Assembly: GCF_036370855.1 (NCBI RefSeq)
Contig: NC_088102.1
Coordinates: 20,999,001 to 21,063,000 of the forward strand
Reading direction: 5' to 3'
Source: Dromaius novaehollandiae
Taxonomy: Eukaryota > Chordata > Aves > Casuariiformes > Dromaiidae
DNA: 64,000 nt
Made by a program: the position numbers and the translations under genes. Below the pieces are notes generated by a model that saw nothing but the letters and a program-made list of their open reading frames with translations, made no database searches and was not told the origin of the DNA. Positions 38,263 to 50,389 of this stretch are shown in pieces. How positions within the stretch are numbered: position 1 is the stretch's first letter; each line of letters starts with the position of its first letter.

Positions 38263-41200
38263 ATATAATTTAGGTTTAAAAAGGTACTACATTGTATGCA
38301 TGCTTTCCATACAGGAAGATAAAGAAAACAGACTGAGAAGATCTCATGCAGGCCTTGCTTCATAAAGAATAGCAATTTCTGTCACTTTAACCACTTGTAA
38401 AAATGTGTGAAAGAAAGCAATGGGCAAGAAAATGGCAGGAAGCGAAATGGAGAGTATAAAGTTTAACTCTTGCAGTGAAATTCTTTGGGAGTAATATGTT
38501 CTTCAGAATCATTTCATTAATAGTAAAAAAAAAGTCATAGAAAGAACTGCAATAAGAACTTCTGTTACACAGTGTAGGACTTTCCTTCAGTTAAAAGTTG
38601 TATTCCAAGGAAAACACATGCTACTTACTAAATTTGTGTGTTGATACTGACTTCAGAAGACCTAAGGAATATTCAAGTTCAGTGGATTTAGACAGAACCT
38701 CAGTTTTACTGTTTTTAAATTTGGTATGCAGACACTTTCTTTATATTGTTATTGTTATTCTTTTGCCATAAAAAGTTGTGTGCATCACAAAAGAAAGGAA
38801 GTTTAGCTTGATGAATTGTTCACAGACCCAAGAGTCAAGATGCTTTGGGACTGTTCATTGCTTCGTCTGTGACTTATGTGATCTTGTGTATGCTGATTTG
38901 GGTGCCTTAATGTGATTCATGGTTAGTAGTAAAAATGGAGACACTTAGAGTTAGTGTCTCACTTGTCTGCATATTTGGGAAGGGTCTTTTTGTACTGTGT
39001 TCCTTATCAATAGAAATGGAATAGGCATCTATCCTTTGAATAATAAATACCCAAACTGCAGATTGCATGACATGGATAAGTGCTAAGGACAGAATATTTC
39101 TCATTAAGGTAATGTCACTGAAACCAGTAGGAAAAGGCTGTTTTTTAATATTAAACATCAGTATCTGTGGCTGTTAAAGGGTAATGTAATGAAGTATAGC
39201 AATTCCACACAAGACTAGAAAGGGTTAAATTTACTGTCAGTAAGTGGATCGGTTATGGCATGTAGAAATAAGAAAAATAGAACTAGGATAAAAAGAAGTC
39301 TTTTGTCCCATCACAGTTTCTTTAATGACAGGCAATGACATCACATAAATCTTTTCCATAAACTACTCAAACTCTGTCTTAGAAGTAGTATGTTTTTATT
39401 CTTGCAGCCCTATTTAAATGTTTGCTCAGGAATTTAATTCCTCAAATGGCTAGAAGTCTTTAAATTCATGATCAGTGTATACTCAGTTGATGTTGTGCCA
39501 ATGCTAGACCCTATTCTGAATAAGTCTTCATGCTCTTCTATCCAAGTCTTACAGGCTTCCCATTCTCCTAACCCAAGTAGTTTTTCTCTTCATCTGTTCT
39601 AGTAAGATCTCTCCTAGAAATCTTTACCTGATTGAAATAAACTTTCTCCCCCATGCTATTCTTTTTTCCTTCTTTCAGCTTTCTCAGGCTCTGGAAGAAT
39701 TTCTGGAGAAGCTTCATGTTGCCTTAGGCCTTTCTGTCTGAGCCATGACAACTGATGTCCTTATCTTCGTCTATAAAGAGCTGAGACACTTGGCAACCAT
39801 AAAGCAACATGCTCTTCAGTAAGTACCAAGAAAACTACATTTATACCACGAGTTATGGGGAAGGAATTGTTACCCACTTTGCTGAAGCTGAAGCCGTAGC
39901 AATTTGAATCTCAGTGTGGTCATATCTCTTAAATCTAGGGATTGAGGAGATAGTAATTTTAGACATGTAAGTTATTTAATTTATTAAAGCTTAATGCAAG
40001 CCTAAAATTACTTCAGTTGTTCTTGGATTTCACAATGTTAACAACTTTTAGAGAGAAGAAACTATCTGTGGAAGGAAGACGACATATAAAACAAAGCACT
40101 TATGTAGAAAACAAAGTGGAGGTGAGGACAAGACTCCCTTTTAGACAGTCTTCAGATCTGCAGATGTGGAGATATATTTTCTTTGTTACTGTGGAACTGA
40201 CTGAAGAAAAATTGGTTATTTTAGTATAGTTCAGACAATAGCACAAATCTTTCATTTACAAAACAGAAAAGGGGGTGGGAGTAGCTCAGCCATGTCAGGC
40301 CTACTGCTTTATCTTTGTCTGCAAGAAAAAATGATTGCAATTTCATTTGCTGAAAATAGAGCTAGACTGCATTCATTTTTTTGGCCACTGATAATCTTTT
40401 CATTTGAAGATTTCAGTGATTACTTTTAGATTTTTGCAGATTCTGAGGATTACATTATTTGTAAGGAGCTCATGCTGTGTTGTGGCTGCTGCAGTGTCAC
40501 TGATCTGAAAATCTGATTCTCCAAAATAATGAAACATATAGCTGTATAGGTTTACTTTGAGCTGGAAAACAGAGAGTCAGTTCCCATGGCAGCCTCTCCA
40601 GCTCTAAAGATGCAATGGTCTGTCAGACTGTTGTGTATCCAATGTTTGCAACAGCTGGATTTCCTCCTCCTACTATGTGTGAATCAGAAAAGAATGCTAA
40701 CAAAAGGAAGTTGACTGCCTTGTATTACTAACCCCTAATTAATGAATAACGAATGTGATGGTTGAGGATAAAATAGGCCAAAAATAGATCCTTAGTTTAG
40801 TGACATGATTTGTAAAGCCAAAACTTAAATATTATCCATTTTGGAAAGTTTCATGACAAACAGCCATAATCTAAGAGAATTATCATGCACAAAACACTGT
40901 ATCTCAAAAGCTGTTGTTTTGTAAACATATATTTGTAAAAACAAAAGAAAAAGTTTTGTTTAAATATCTATCCAAAATCTGAGTAAAATAGAACAAAACC
41001 GAGTCCTAGCTGCCATGAAGATATCATACCTCTGAAGCAGCGAAAACATGCTCAAGAGTCAAACAGCAAATGTCACCTCATTTGTTTCAGTGTGACACAG
41101 CTTAAGTGAGTACTGATACCAGTGCTTCAGTGAGAGTGTCCGATGAGAACTGAGGAAAAAATAGCATTCCAGCTTTTCTGTAGTTTGCCTTGAATATGTG

Positions 41201-42439
41201 TCTTTACCACGTTATGAGAGAAACAAAACGCTTTACTGTGTGAAAAAGCATAGAAAATAATGAAAAAAGTTTTCTTTGTAATTAAATAAGGTTACAATTG
41301 ATCCTTAATGAACATGTCTGTACTTCATCCAGGTTTGGCCACTGCTTTTCAAGAAAGATGGAATAAAGATTGAAAAGACAAAAAGAATTATGGTAATGGG
41401 AAAAATGAAGTTGACATACAAGGATAAATTGGCAGGTACAGATTTGTGTGATTAGACAAAATGAAAAATTGAAGAGCCTTTATGATTTGTTCTTTTTGGA
41501 CTGTCACAAAATCAAGAATGAGATATTAGTTGTAATTAAAGGATGATGTTATATTGCCACAAAGTAATAGGAAATACTGTTTTATAATTCAAATAGCCAG
41601 CTTATAGAATCCATTGATCTTTGTGGTAACTGGGAGGAAGGGTGGTTTTATGCACAGCAAATTTTGTATGGAATGAACTTCTAGAATACGAGGTATATTT
41701 TTACAAAACAAAATGACAGTAACAGATATATACGTCTTGATTCTTACATTATTTTTTTAGCAAAAATATTGTTCAGTATACCATTTTGGGATCTTACATC
41801 ATAAAATTATCCTTTTTTGTGACTAAATGGTTGGGCTTTGGAGAATCTCATTTTCATCTTTCACTCTATTCAAGATTCTCATGAAATTAGATGAGATGCT
41901 AGATCACCAATTACCTCATTTGTAAATGGCCATAATATTTATTCTAAAAGGTTTCCATGATTCACTTTTCCTAGTAGAGTGTTTTCAGATACTCAGCTGG
42001 AAGATGCTAAAGAAAATAAAATTAGCTGTATTATGTTTCTCCTTGAAATATAAAGTACAGGCATTGGCAAAGGCAATTTATTGATCTATCTAGCACAGAC
42101 CTGTACTGGCAAACTTCCACTCCTGTTTATATATTTAGAGGCACCTAATGTTCGTAGAGTCAAATTTCTGTCAACATTTATATAACAATAGCTGCTCGAA
42201 GTTCTAACTTGGCATTCAGAAAACTTGCACCGTAAATGCGCACTTATGCAATACCTCTGAACTCCATTTTTACCACTCTGTGTGTAGATGACAACAGACC
42301 TTCTCTCCTTCCATCTGCTTTCTTTACTCAAAATGCTTGCCAGCATAGTTGTGTGTTAAATTCTTTCTTCTTTAATTGCATTAGCGTGATTACAGTCCTG
42401 ATGGATTTGGTGTTGTTTTTTTGAAATGAAATCCACAAG

Positions 42440-42510
42440 ATATTTAGGAGCCTAACTGCCATTGACTCAATTGAAGCTCATTGCCTAAATACCTTTGGTA
42501 ACCTGGGCTA
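42440..42510. repeat. Old palindromic repeat of the 'cctaactgccattgac' type
   Basis: TTTAGGAGCCTAACTGCCAT, TGACTCAATTGAAGCTCATT and GCCTAAATACCTTTGG form an imperfect inverted repeat around TTGACTCAATTGAA, and resemble the common sauropsid motif CCTAACTCCCATTGACTTCA with ACCTAAATACCTTTG. Diverged. Confidence 0.5.
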
Positions 42511-43014
42511 TAGTCCTTTATAACTATGGATCAGGACTAATTGTTTTGGATTCCTGAGGTTTTGGATGGTCAACTGGAGATGATTTAAAGGGGCATCTTT
42601 TTCTTAGAATGAATAAACAGCACTGTCTAAAAACTATTTTTCTCAAGGTGTCTTCAGCTGGGCTTGGAAAATAACTTGTCACTTTTGAAAGTTTTGGTTC
42701 ACAGCTGCTATAAAAACACAAGCACCACTTCCCAATACTCCTTAGTGCTCCAAACAAGTGTTCTAAATGAAGGGGAGGTGCTTTCCTTAATGTGCAGCCT
42801 TGTGAAACTATTTCTTTGTAACAAAAAAAAGAGGTAGAGTGTTTATGAGCTGTACATGCATTTTGTAGTACTAGTAATTTTGATCTGACTGTTTAACAAG
42901 TGCGTTATGTCTCTGGGAACTAGAGATTAGCTGCATCCCATTAATTTGTGTAGTAAAGAAACAGTTTAAAACTACTATGCAGGATCTTTATAGACAAATA
43001 TAATGTGAAAATGT

Positions 43015-43125
43015 AAATAATAATAGCAGTTTATATTGTGCCTTTCAAAAAAAAAGAGCCTAAGACTTCTATATATTACATACAGAAATAACTGTACCCA
43101 TTTCAGAGATATAAGGATACATTCC
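43015..43125 (+). mobile_element. MIR-like SINE fragment
   Basis: AATAATAATAGCAGTTTATA, TTGTGCCTTTCA, a decayed middle, then AACTGTACCCATTTCAGAGAT follow the order of the amniote MIR 5'-to-core region (AATAATAGC, AGCACTTTTCA, CCCCATTTTACAGAT). Diverged, so only moderately sure. Confidence 0.5.
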
Positions 43126-45208
43126 TGAATTACTCCATAAAAAGCTCAAAGAATGTGTGCATTCAAAATGTGAATGTGTAAAGGAGGCTGCTTGTGGAGA
43201 ACTTGCTACCATGAGCTTAGCAAGTTTATGCAGATTACATTTCTCCATTCTTCAGCATAAAGACATGGTATGTTAGTACAATATCCTCACACAATCCTCA
43301 GTACAATGTCCAAAAACTCACATCACCTCTTCATTGCCTTTATATTTCCAGACTACAGGTAGTACAGAAGCTTGCTATAATTATATATTGTGGCATATTT
43401 CTTGTCATAGGTAGCAGAATGAAATGCATGTCACCTGTTAGTTTGCAAGCTGTAGCAGATCAGCTAACTGTGAGAAGCCACAGCCTGGCGGTTGACTGAC
43501 AGTGAGCTTCTCACTTTACTGAGAGTATGCCATGTGTGAATAACACGGCAGTCTCTTTCCATGTTATATCTAAATTGTTGTAATTCCACTATTATCTTCT
43601 CCCACCAAATACTCTGAAACAGTTAATGAAATGGAGAATATGGTCACCAAGGTACTTGTTGTAGATGGTGACATTATATACTAGAATGAATCTAGTCTAT
43701 TCATTGCTTTTTCTACCAAGTCCACTAGACTCCACTCATGAGTTTGTATTTATATTTTTTATTCATTACTATATATATATGAGTATGTATGATTTGTGTA
43801 GAAACTCAGATGGAGATGCACCTGCTGTTGGGCAATGCATCTTCAGAAATGCAGGAATATTTTTTCTTCCTTGCTAATATATTGAAACATTTTGTCATGA
43901 GCTAAGTTTTCTGGCTTATTGTTATAGTGTCTGGCACACTGGTCATTTAATTAATATTAATAATTTCTAATTTACACTCAGAACATTGCCCCCACTGTTT
44001 CCTGCAACAAAATAATAATTTATTGATTTGATTTTGCTTGAAACATCATCCTATTTCAAAGTCATTTTCCCTTGAGAGATCCAGCACTGAAGGTGCCAGT
44101 GGCATGCAAGTATAGAGACCTAGGCAATTCAGAAGGTTAGCCTTTCAAACAATGGCTAAGCTACTGAGTGTGAAAGTTTGGCTTCTGACTGGCTGGAAAA
44201 ATGCATGTCCTGGGCTACAAAGGTGAGGGAAGGTAGGGGAAAGCGCATGGAGTGAAACTGAGTAGGAAGCCTCATTTCATTCCTTACACCACAGCTCCAT
44301 ACCAAATACCCTTGCTTTCATATTTTGGGAAGAGCTACTTACTATGCATGGGCCATGTGAGAAATTTGTTCCCTAATTTATAAAGTAGTAAAGCTCTTCT
44401 GAGTACTATAAAAGTGATGATGATTAATGCAAGAGTTGTAGTCAGCCCTTCAAATGCTCAGTATAGCTTCTTTCTTCCCCTGCTATTCAGAGTAGAAAAG
44501 AAATAAGCATGACTGAAAGCTACAGGAGGACTGGTCAAAGTGAATGGTGTCTGCACAGACTGTTTCTCCCTACTTTAACTCTTCTATAGTTGCATTAATC
44601 CTTAGGTTTAATAGGCTGCTTAGGCCATATACTATGTGGAAAAGCACTGAAAGGAACAGCTGCAGTTAGTGGCATCCTTGATTCTAAGAAATGATGACAG
44701 TTTTTAGTAAAATGGGTGGTGAGACAGTGCTTCTGAGACCAGCATTATCCCCTTCAGTGTATATGGTCCCTGCCCCAGTGGCCGATACAATTGCTTCATG
44801 TCCTCTGGAAGCAAGGTCAGGGAGAATACAGGATATGCATTCTTGCATATAGCTGGATTAGTTCTACTAGTGCTGTAGAATAGGTAGGACACAGTCAGGC
44901 TAAACAGCAATAAGGAAAATAATCTGAAGTCTTGCCCAGGATCCCTGCATAGTTCTAAGTGTAAAGTTCAGTAAATGTATTCCTTACATTTGAAGGCATT
45001 AAAACAACAAGCATTAGAGCAACAAGAGTATACATCAAACCACAATATTTGGTTCTACTTTCCTTGATCTACTCAAGTGGTGCAGTTTTATACTACTCCT
45101 TGAGTAACTACGGTATGTGCAGCTGTGATTTGATATACTTCTGTAGTGCATTGAACACTTCAACTCACTTATCCCTGATTCTGCCTTCAAGCTAAGGAGT
45201 CTGTGTCC

Positions 45209-45268
45209 ACTCCACTTATCCTTACCCTTTCCATGTCAACTCCACTTATCCTTACCCTTTCCATGTCA
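45209..45268. repeat. 30-base tandem duplication
   Basis: The 30-base unit starting ACTCCACTTATCC and ending TTTCCATGTCA occurs twice in direct succession without a mismatch. This implies a recent event, or a polymorphic two-copy repeat. Confidence 0.95.
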
Positions 45269-45786
45269 AGGCCATCTATGCTCCAATCCCTCATTCATAT
45301 CATAGGCATTTGGTTTCTCCCATTCTCTTTTTACCTCAGTCAATATCTTGGGTGCCCATAATTCTGTCAGTATGTTCCTCATATCCACTGCCTTCGTCCA
45401 CTCTCTCTCATTTTCCCTGTCCAGATACTTTGTGTGCTACTCTTCCCCTATGCCTGCTGCTTTATTATTTTACAAAGTCTAGATATCATATACAGCATTG
45501 TCTGGGCAGACCAAACTCTCATAAGAGACATGAGACATGAGCACGTGAGACCAGGAAGCTTATGCCCCAAGGCTCAAACCCATGGTTTCTTGCATCACAT
45601 ATTTCTCTCATACAATCAGCCTCTCACAAGCTCCCACTGTAACTGCTTAGACCCTCTGGCCTCAATGAGATTTGTAAACATACTTGTATACATAAACTAA
45701 TATAATTTGTAATAATTTGTAATGTCTCTGCAGCTAAATCTTTTAGGATAACAGTATTTTAAACTCACTGACGATAACAGGCAGAC

Positions 45787-45993
45787 CTAGACAGCGTGAC
45801 ATTTCCTCCGAACAGAGAGCCATGAGGAGAGAAAACTCTCCAGGCAGCGCCCGAAGCCTCGCTGCTCTGCCGCGGGCTCCAGCGCCAGGCTCTCGGGGAG
45901 CTTCCGACTGTCCAGGGTCCTGAAGGCCTCCAGCTGCCTGGGCTGCCTCCTGCGTGTGCCCCTCCTTTCCTGCCTCTCATAGTGGTGTGAATG
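45787..45993 (-). other. Isolated GC-rich open frame, unrecognised
   Basis: A CpG-rich patch of about 200 bases alone in AT-rich intergenic sequence. On the minus strand one frame is open for 68 codons between a TGA and a TAG (45787-45789). It reads with a coding-like mix (RQPRQLEAFRTLDSRKLPES, later RGFGRCLESFLSSWLSVRRK), and a second minus frame starting at ATG 45980 is also open. An AG at a possible acceptor (GAGAGGCAG) and a donor-like GTCA|GTGAGT just past the stop flank it. I do not recognise the product. It could be an exon of an unannotated gene, a decayed retrocopy, or a short GC-rich regulatory element. Confidence 0.35.
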
Positions 45994-46245
45994 TCAAAGA
46001 AACATAGGTATCTCTGGAAGCCAACCCCAAATTTCCTGTTTAATAAAGAGGACAGTTATCAGTCTGCTCAGGTATAGCATCATATATCTATCTTATAAGA
46101 AATCGTAAGAAAATGACACGAGAGAGAACAGCACTGCTATAAAATGAATTTGGTGGCTTGTTTTTATTAAATAGGCTTGCTATTTTTGTCAGACATCAGC
46201 CTTTGATCTTATGAGGATTCTTCAGAGACATCATGGAAAAATTAA

Positions 46246-46340
46246 GGGCCAGATTGTAATTCTCCTATGACTATGATTCAGGAGTAATTGTACTGAAGTC
46301 AAATTAAACTAATGTGAAACAGATGTAAGTGGGTTTGGGC
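46246..46340. repeat. Old interspersed repeat of the 'ggccagattctgat' type
   Basis: GGGCCAGATTGTAATTCTCC, ATTCAGGAGTAATTGTACTG, AAGTCAAATTAAACTAATGT and GAAACAGATGTAAGTGGGTT align in order with a widespread sauropsid repeat (CAGATTCTGAT ... ATCAGGAGTAACTCCA ... GTCAATGGAGTTACA ... CTGGTGTAAGTGAG). The family name is not assigned. Confidence 0.5.
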
Positions 46341-48176
46341 ACAGACTCAATACTATGCAGCTTGAGTTAATACTGCCCTTTGACAGGGCAGATCTTTTAC
46401 TGAAAAAATGCTATTACTAATATATTTATACTAATAATGTGCATATACATTATTTTTTCAGACAGATTTAAAAATGTGAGGTATCTACTCCACTGGAGTC
46501 CCTGCTGGCCATACAAAGGGAGTGGATTGATATAACGAGGGTCTAAAAGCTTGAGTCTGGCTAAGGAAGAATGGTTACCAGGATAACTGAGAATGAAGAA
46601 GGTGATTACAGACTATGAACCAGGTATCCCTTCTCCAGTTTTGGCATTTAGGGGAGGGTTGCTTATAGTGGAGCTGGGAATATGAATAATATGTTAGGAC
46701 ATGAAAGACAGGATCTACAGTGTATTCTGTGTAGTGTTACTGGGCAAAGAACCTGCAGACAGGCTGTTGTAACTCAGACAGGTCAGATTTGAGAAGATAC
46801 TGCCCTGGAAATGGCAATTACTGAGGTGTTGTATTCTCACTGATTTTCATTGTTCAACTCTTTCTGGCAATAAGAATTATATTTACTGTTCTCTGGATTC
46901 ATCCCTGAATGAGTGAAGACCCAGTTTTGCACACTAAGACTTAACAATTGCTAAGGAACTTCATACTGTAGAAGTACTTATATACATACTTAATATACAT
47001 ATACATACTTAATAAAAACGGTAGGTTGTTTTTTTCTTGCACAGTACATAGTAGTCCTGATTCTTAGTTGACATCTTGATTCCTAGTTACACTATGGTTT
47101 CTGAAAATCATCCAGGCAAAGTTAAAAGTTTTTCAGGTTAGCCTAGACAGAAGGCTTAAAAAGGTCTTCCTAGACAGAAGGCTTCCTAGAGAATAAAGAA
47201 TAATAAAAGGATTCTGCGCTGGATCCTGTCCAAATTCATCGTACTGAAGGATGGGTCAATAGAGTATAAAGAACAGAATGCACTTCACTTGGGTTCCTCT
47301 GGCTGTCCTTGTCTGGGTGTAAATAAGAGCAGTCCTGTGGCAATAAACAGAACAAAGAATAATCTTCAAAATCAGTACTATCCGTTTTCAGACAACCCTA
47401 TATTCAGCCATATACTGAATGGTTATATTCATGAATATTGCAAAATGATGACAAAGACTGTCACAGGTGTCTATCTAACCAAGTCTCATCTCTTCGGTGC
47501 ATCCAAGAAAAAGAACATACAAGTTTCAGGTGATTTCTGTGTACTGTTGATGCATTTTTCCATTCCTGCTCACTGGATTTAAGTAGGTATAAGCTCTATT
47601 TATTCATCTGTTTTACTGCGGCTTTCTTTGAGTTGTATCAGAACAGCTTCTAAATCACTTATGCCATATTACTAATGAATAGTAAAAGGGCACTTAGCAA
47701 TTTATTCTTCTGTCAGTGAAATTGCTTGTAAATAGAAAACCTCTTGTCTATTGTGTTGTGATGGTCACAGGCCCAGCTCTGTAAGGCATTGATTCTCAAC
47801 TAACACCAACTCTGAGGACACTCAGTTTGAACAATGAGCCATAAATGAAAAAAAAGAATTTAGGTAAATCAGTTTGATAAATTACCAATATGAAGACAAG
47901 TCCTGAAAATTCTCACGCAAATTGTAAAGTAGATTGATCATGCTGTATTTATGTTTTTTCTTGGTGGTCTCCCATTTAAATATTAAACGTTACTGAATCC
48001 ACTTAGCTTATAAAAGTTGACAGAATAACAGCTTGAACACTGTAGCTTAAAGGCACCAGTTCTCCCTATCATGAGAATTCCACATCACCGAGGGGTGAAA
48101 GGCCTTTTATTTGCATAAGATAATAGTTACGTTTCTATGCAACAGCTGTGCTGTCTATGAAAGATGCACTCATTGT

Positions 48177-48243
48177 GCCAAATTCATCTCTGGAGTAGCC
48201 CCATTGATTTTAAATGAGTTACTTTGGGAATAAATTGGCCCAC
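48177..48243. repeat. Palindromic old interspersed repeat
   Basis: GCCAAATTCATCTCTGGAGT, CCCATTGATTTTAAATGAGT and TACTTTGGGAATAAATTGGC form an imperfect palindrome centred on CATTGATTTTAAATG. I recall similar hairpin-like repeats (GCCAAATTCAT ... CATTGACTTCAATG ... ATGAATTTGGC) from turtle, crocodile and bird genomes; I cannot give a family name. Confidence 0.55.
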
Positions 48244-50389
48244 TGGACAAAAACGGCAAGTCTGAGGCATTGAAATAATTAAGCAAGACTTCCATGATCA
48301 TAACATGGTAAAATATTGTAAAACAATTATATGATAGCATAAGTTTCTGTACCTGGTAGTATTCTTAAAAGAGCAAAACTCATTTGCCACAGGATTTTTA
48401 AGCCACATAGCTGGAGCCAGAGCAAGTGTTTGTGTAGAGCTTACAGGTACTTTTGGGGAGTATGGGAACATTAAGAAGATGCAAGAGACAGGAATGTGAT
48501 ACTGTGTCATTATAATGAACTTAGTGTTTTTATGCTACTGTAAGTCAAACAAATATGAGAGGTCTCCGTGTGGTCAGTTTAATAATAAAAGATTCATATG
48601 GCCACATGAAAATTCTGCTTCTTTAAACAATAACGAGCAGGATCTGTTTCTTACAAAGGCTTGGTAATGAACTATGTGAAGATTTCACCTCTAGGGTATA
48701 TATTTATTTCCTGCTTATGTTAGCAGGAATTAAATGCTGTTGGTCTTTCAGTAGTCTGTGAATTTGGTGATCTCAGGTGAGTTCTCAGGGGACAGATGTC
48801 TGCAGCACAAAACCCACCTCCTCAGTTGCTGGTCGTCACCCTGATTGAGTGATATATGACTATATGTTGTTTTTTCTCAGTAAAGTACAAGGAGGATACC
48901 AGTAAACTGGAAACTATTTTGAATGCTGAGAAAAAGTTATATACATACGTGTATGTAACATAAGTAGTCCTTTGTTGATGCACATTTGACAGGTGACTTT
49001 TTTTGGATTGAGAAGTTTTTTCAAAGTCTTTCTTGGTTACTAGAATAATGAAAAGATTTCCCAATCATGATTCAAGCAATCAGATAGCACAATTAGCAGT
49101 CTACCCTCAGTTTTGTTTCCATTCAGTTTGCAGAAGTAACGTCAACAGGAATCCCAGAGCCTCTTCAGAATGCATCATGGTTTGCTTGCGAAGGAAATAC
49201 TTTGTGCTCCTGGTGTCATCACTGCAATCATCTCAAATTCAAGTATGACTGAGCAGGCTTATTATCATTCTCTCCATGTCCTCCCTTACAGCAGCCTCTC
49301 CCGCCTCCTCCTGTACAGCACAAAACAAGAGCCACAGGGGTGCTTGGATTAAGGAAAGGAGAGACACTCAGCACCTCCCCCCAAGAAAACTTGCTGCACT
49401 ACTTCCTTCTAGTTCCTTCAAACTATATTATTGCACAGCACCGACATATCAAAGTGGAGCCACTAATATTGATTTGCGCTTCCTGTTTAGGGCTGAACAA
49501 AGACTGGGGACAAGCATGGATTTGTGCATTTGTTTAGCTCCTGAATGTGGATCTGAAAACAGTGTGCTAACCTCCACAGTAAGAGTTTCCTGAGGGGGGC
49601 CACAACACTTCAGACTACCTTGTGTTTCACCAGGGCAGATTTCACCTTTTCTCACAGTTTTCTAACATCCATGCAACAGATGGGAAAGGAGGACAGACAG
49701 AGAGGGGAACTGGGCAAAAATAGATATGGGCATAAGCAGGGGAAAAATTGCCTTAGGGATTAAGTTTAGATTACAACCATGTTTCCTGAAAATTCAGAGG
49801 GTCCTGACCTCAAGGCTGATTCTGATATGGGTCACTGGCACATGACCCATGTGAATATTGGGGTCTCTCCCTCAAACTTTCCTCAGTGAATTTTCCCTTT
49901 CATGCAATGAATTCATCTCCACTGTGAAAGAGAGGAGGCAGGACAGGGTTAACCTCACACACTCTTCCTTTCAGTCCCCTGAGGGGCTGGGGTTTTGTTT
50001 TCCTGGCTAAGGGAGGGAGCTTGAGGCAAATATCGTGACTTGAGCTGGAGACCTCTTTGACATAGACTGGTACCAGCCTGTTTTGGACTGGAGGGAGGAA
50101 AGCATAATCACCTGGGGCAGGAGGGAGAGGGGGAAGCATGCAGACTTGGCAAACAGTGAGTGTCTGATAATGGCCAAAGGTAGAAGCCAAGTGTCCTCCA
50201 TTTCCCCTAAACCCCTAAGAGCTTCGGAGGGCACCTAGACTCCTTGAGCCTCCCTGCTAGTCCTCCTGCCCCTTCCTCCCAGGTGGACCACATCTCTCAG
50301 CTCTGCCTGGATTTGCTTTGATGCCAGGAGGCTATCCTTAACCCCGTGTGGAGGGGCGTGCAGAGAGAAAAGGGGCAGGAATCTTGCTT

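Larger units (their letters stand above)
32801..50389. other. Intergenic region between SPATA7 and KCNK10
   Basis: About 17.6 kb between the two promoters, AT-rich and without a recognisable gene. It contains a TG/TA-rich stretch near 35155-35195, a compound microsatellite at 38162-38262, three old palindromic-type repeat relics, a MIR-like segment at 43015-43125, a 30-base tandem duplication at 45209-45268, and an isolated GC-rich open patch at 45787-45993. Short plus-strand frames at 35.4-36.8 kb and 49.2-49.6 kb match nothing I recognise. Distal enhancers of KCNK10 could lie here but cannot be read from sequence alone. Confidence 0.7.

Noticed and set aside
38025-38375. Minus-strand frames with CVCVC and YIYIY runs
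   Set aside because: These are translations of the AT/AC microsatellite.
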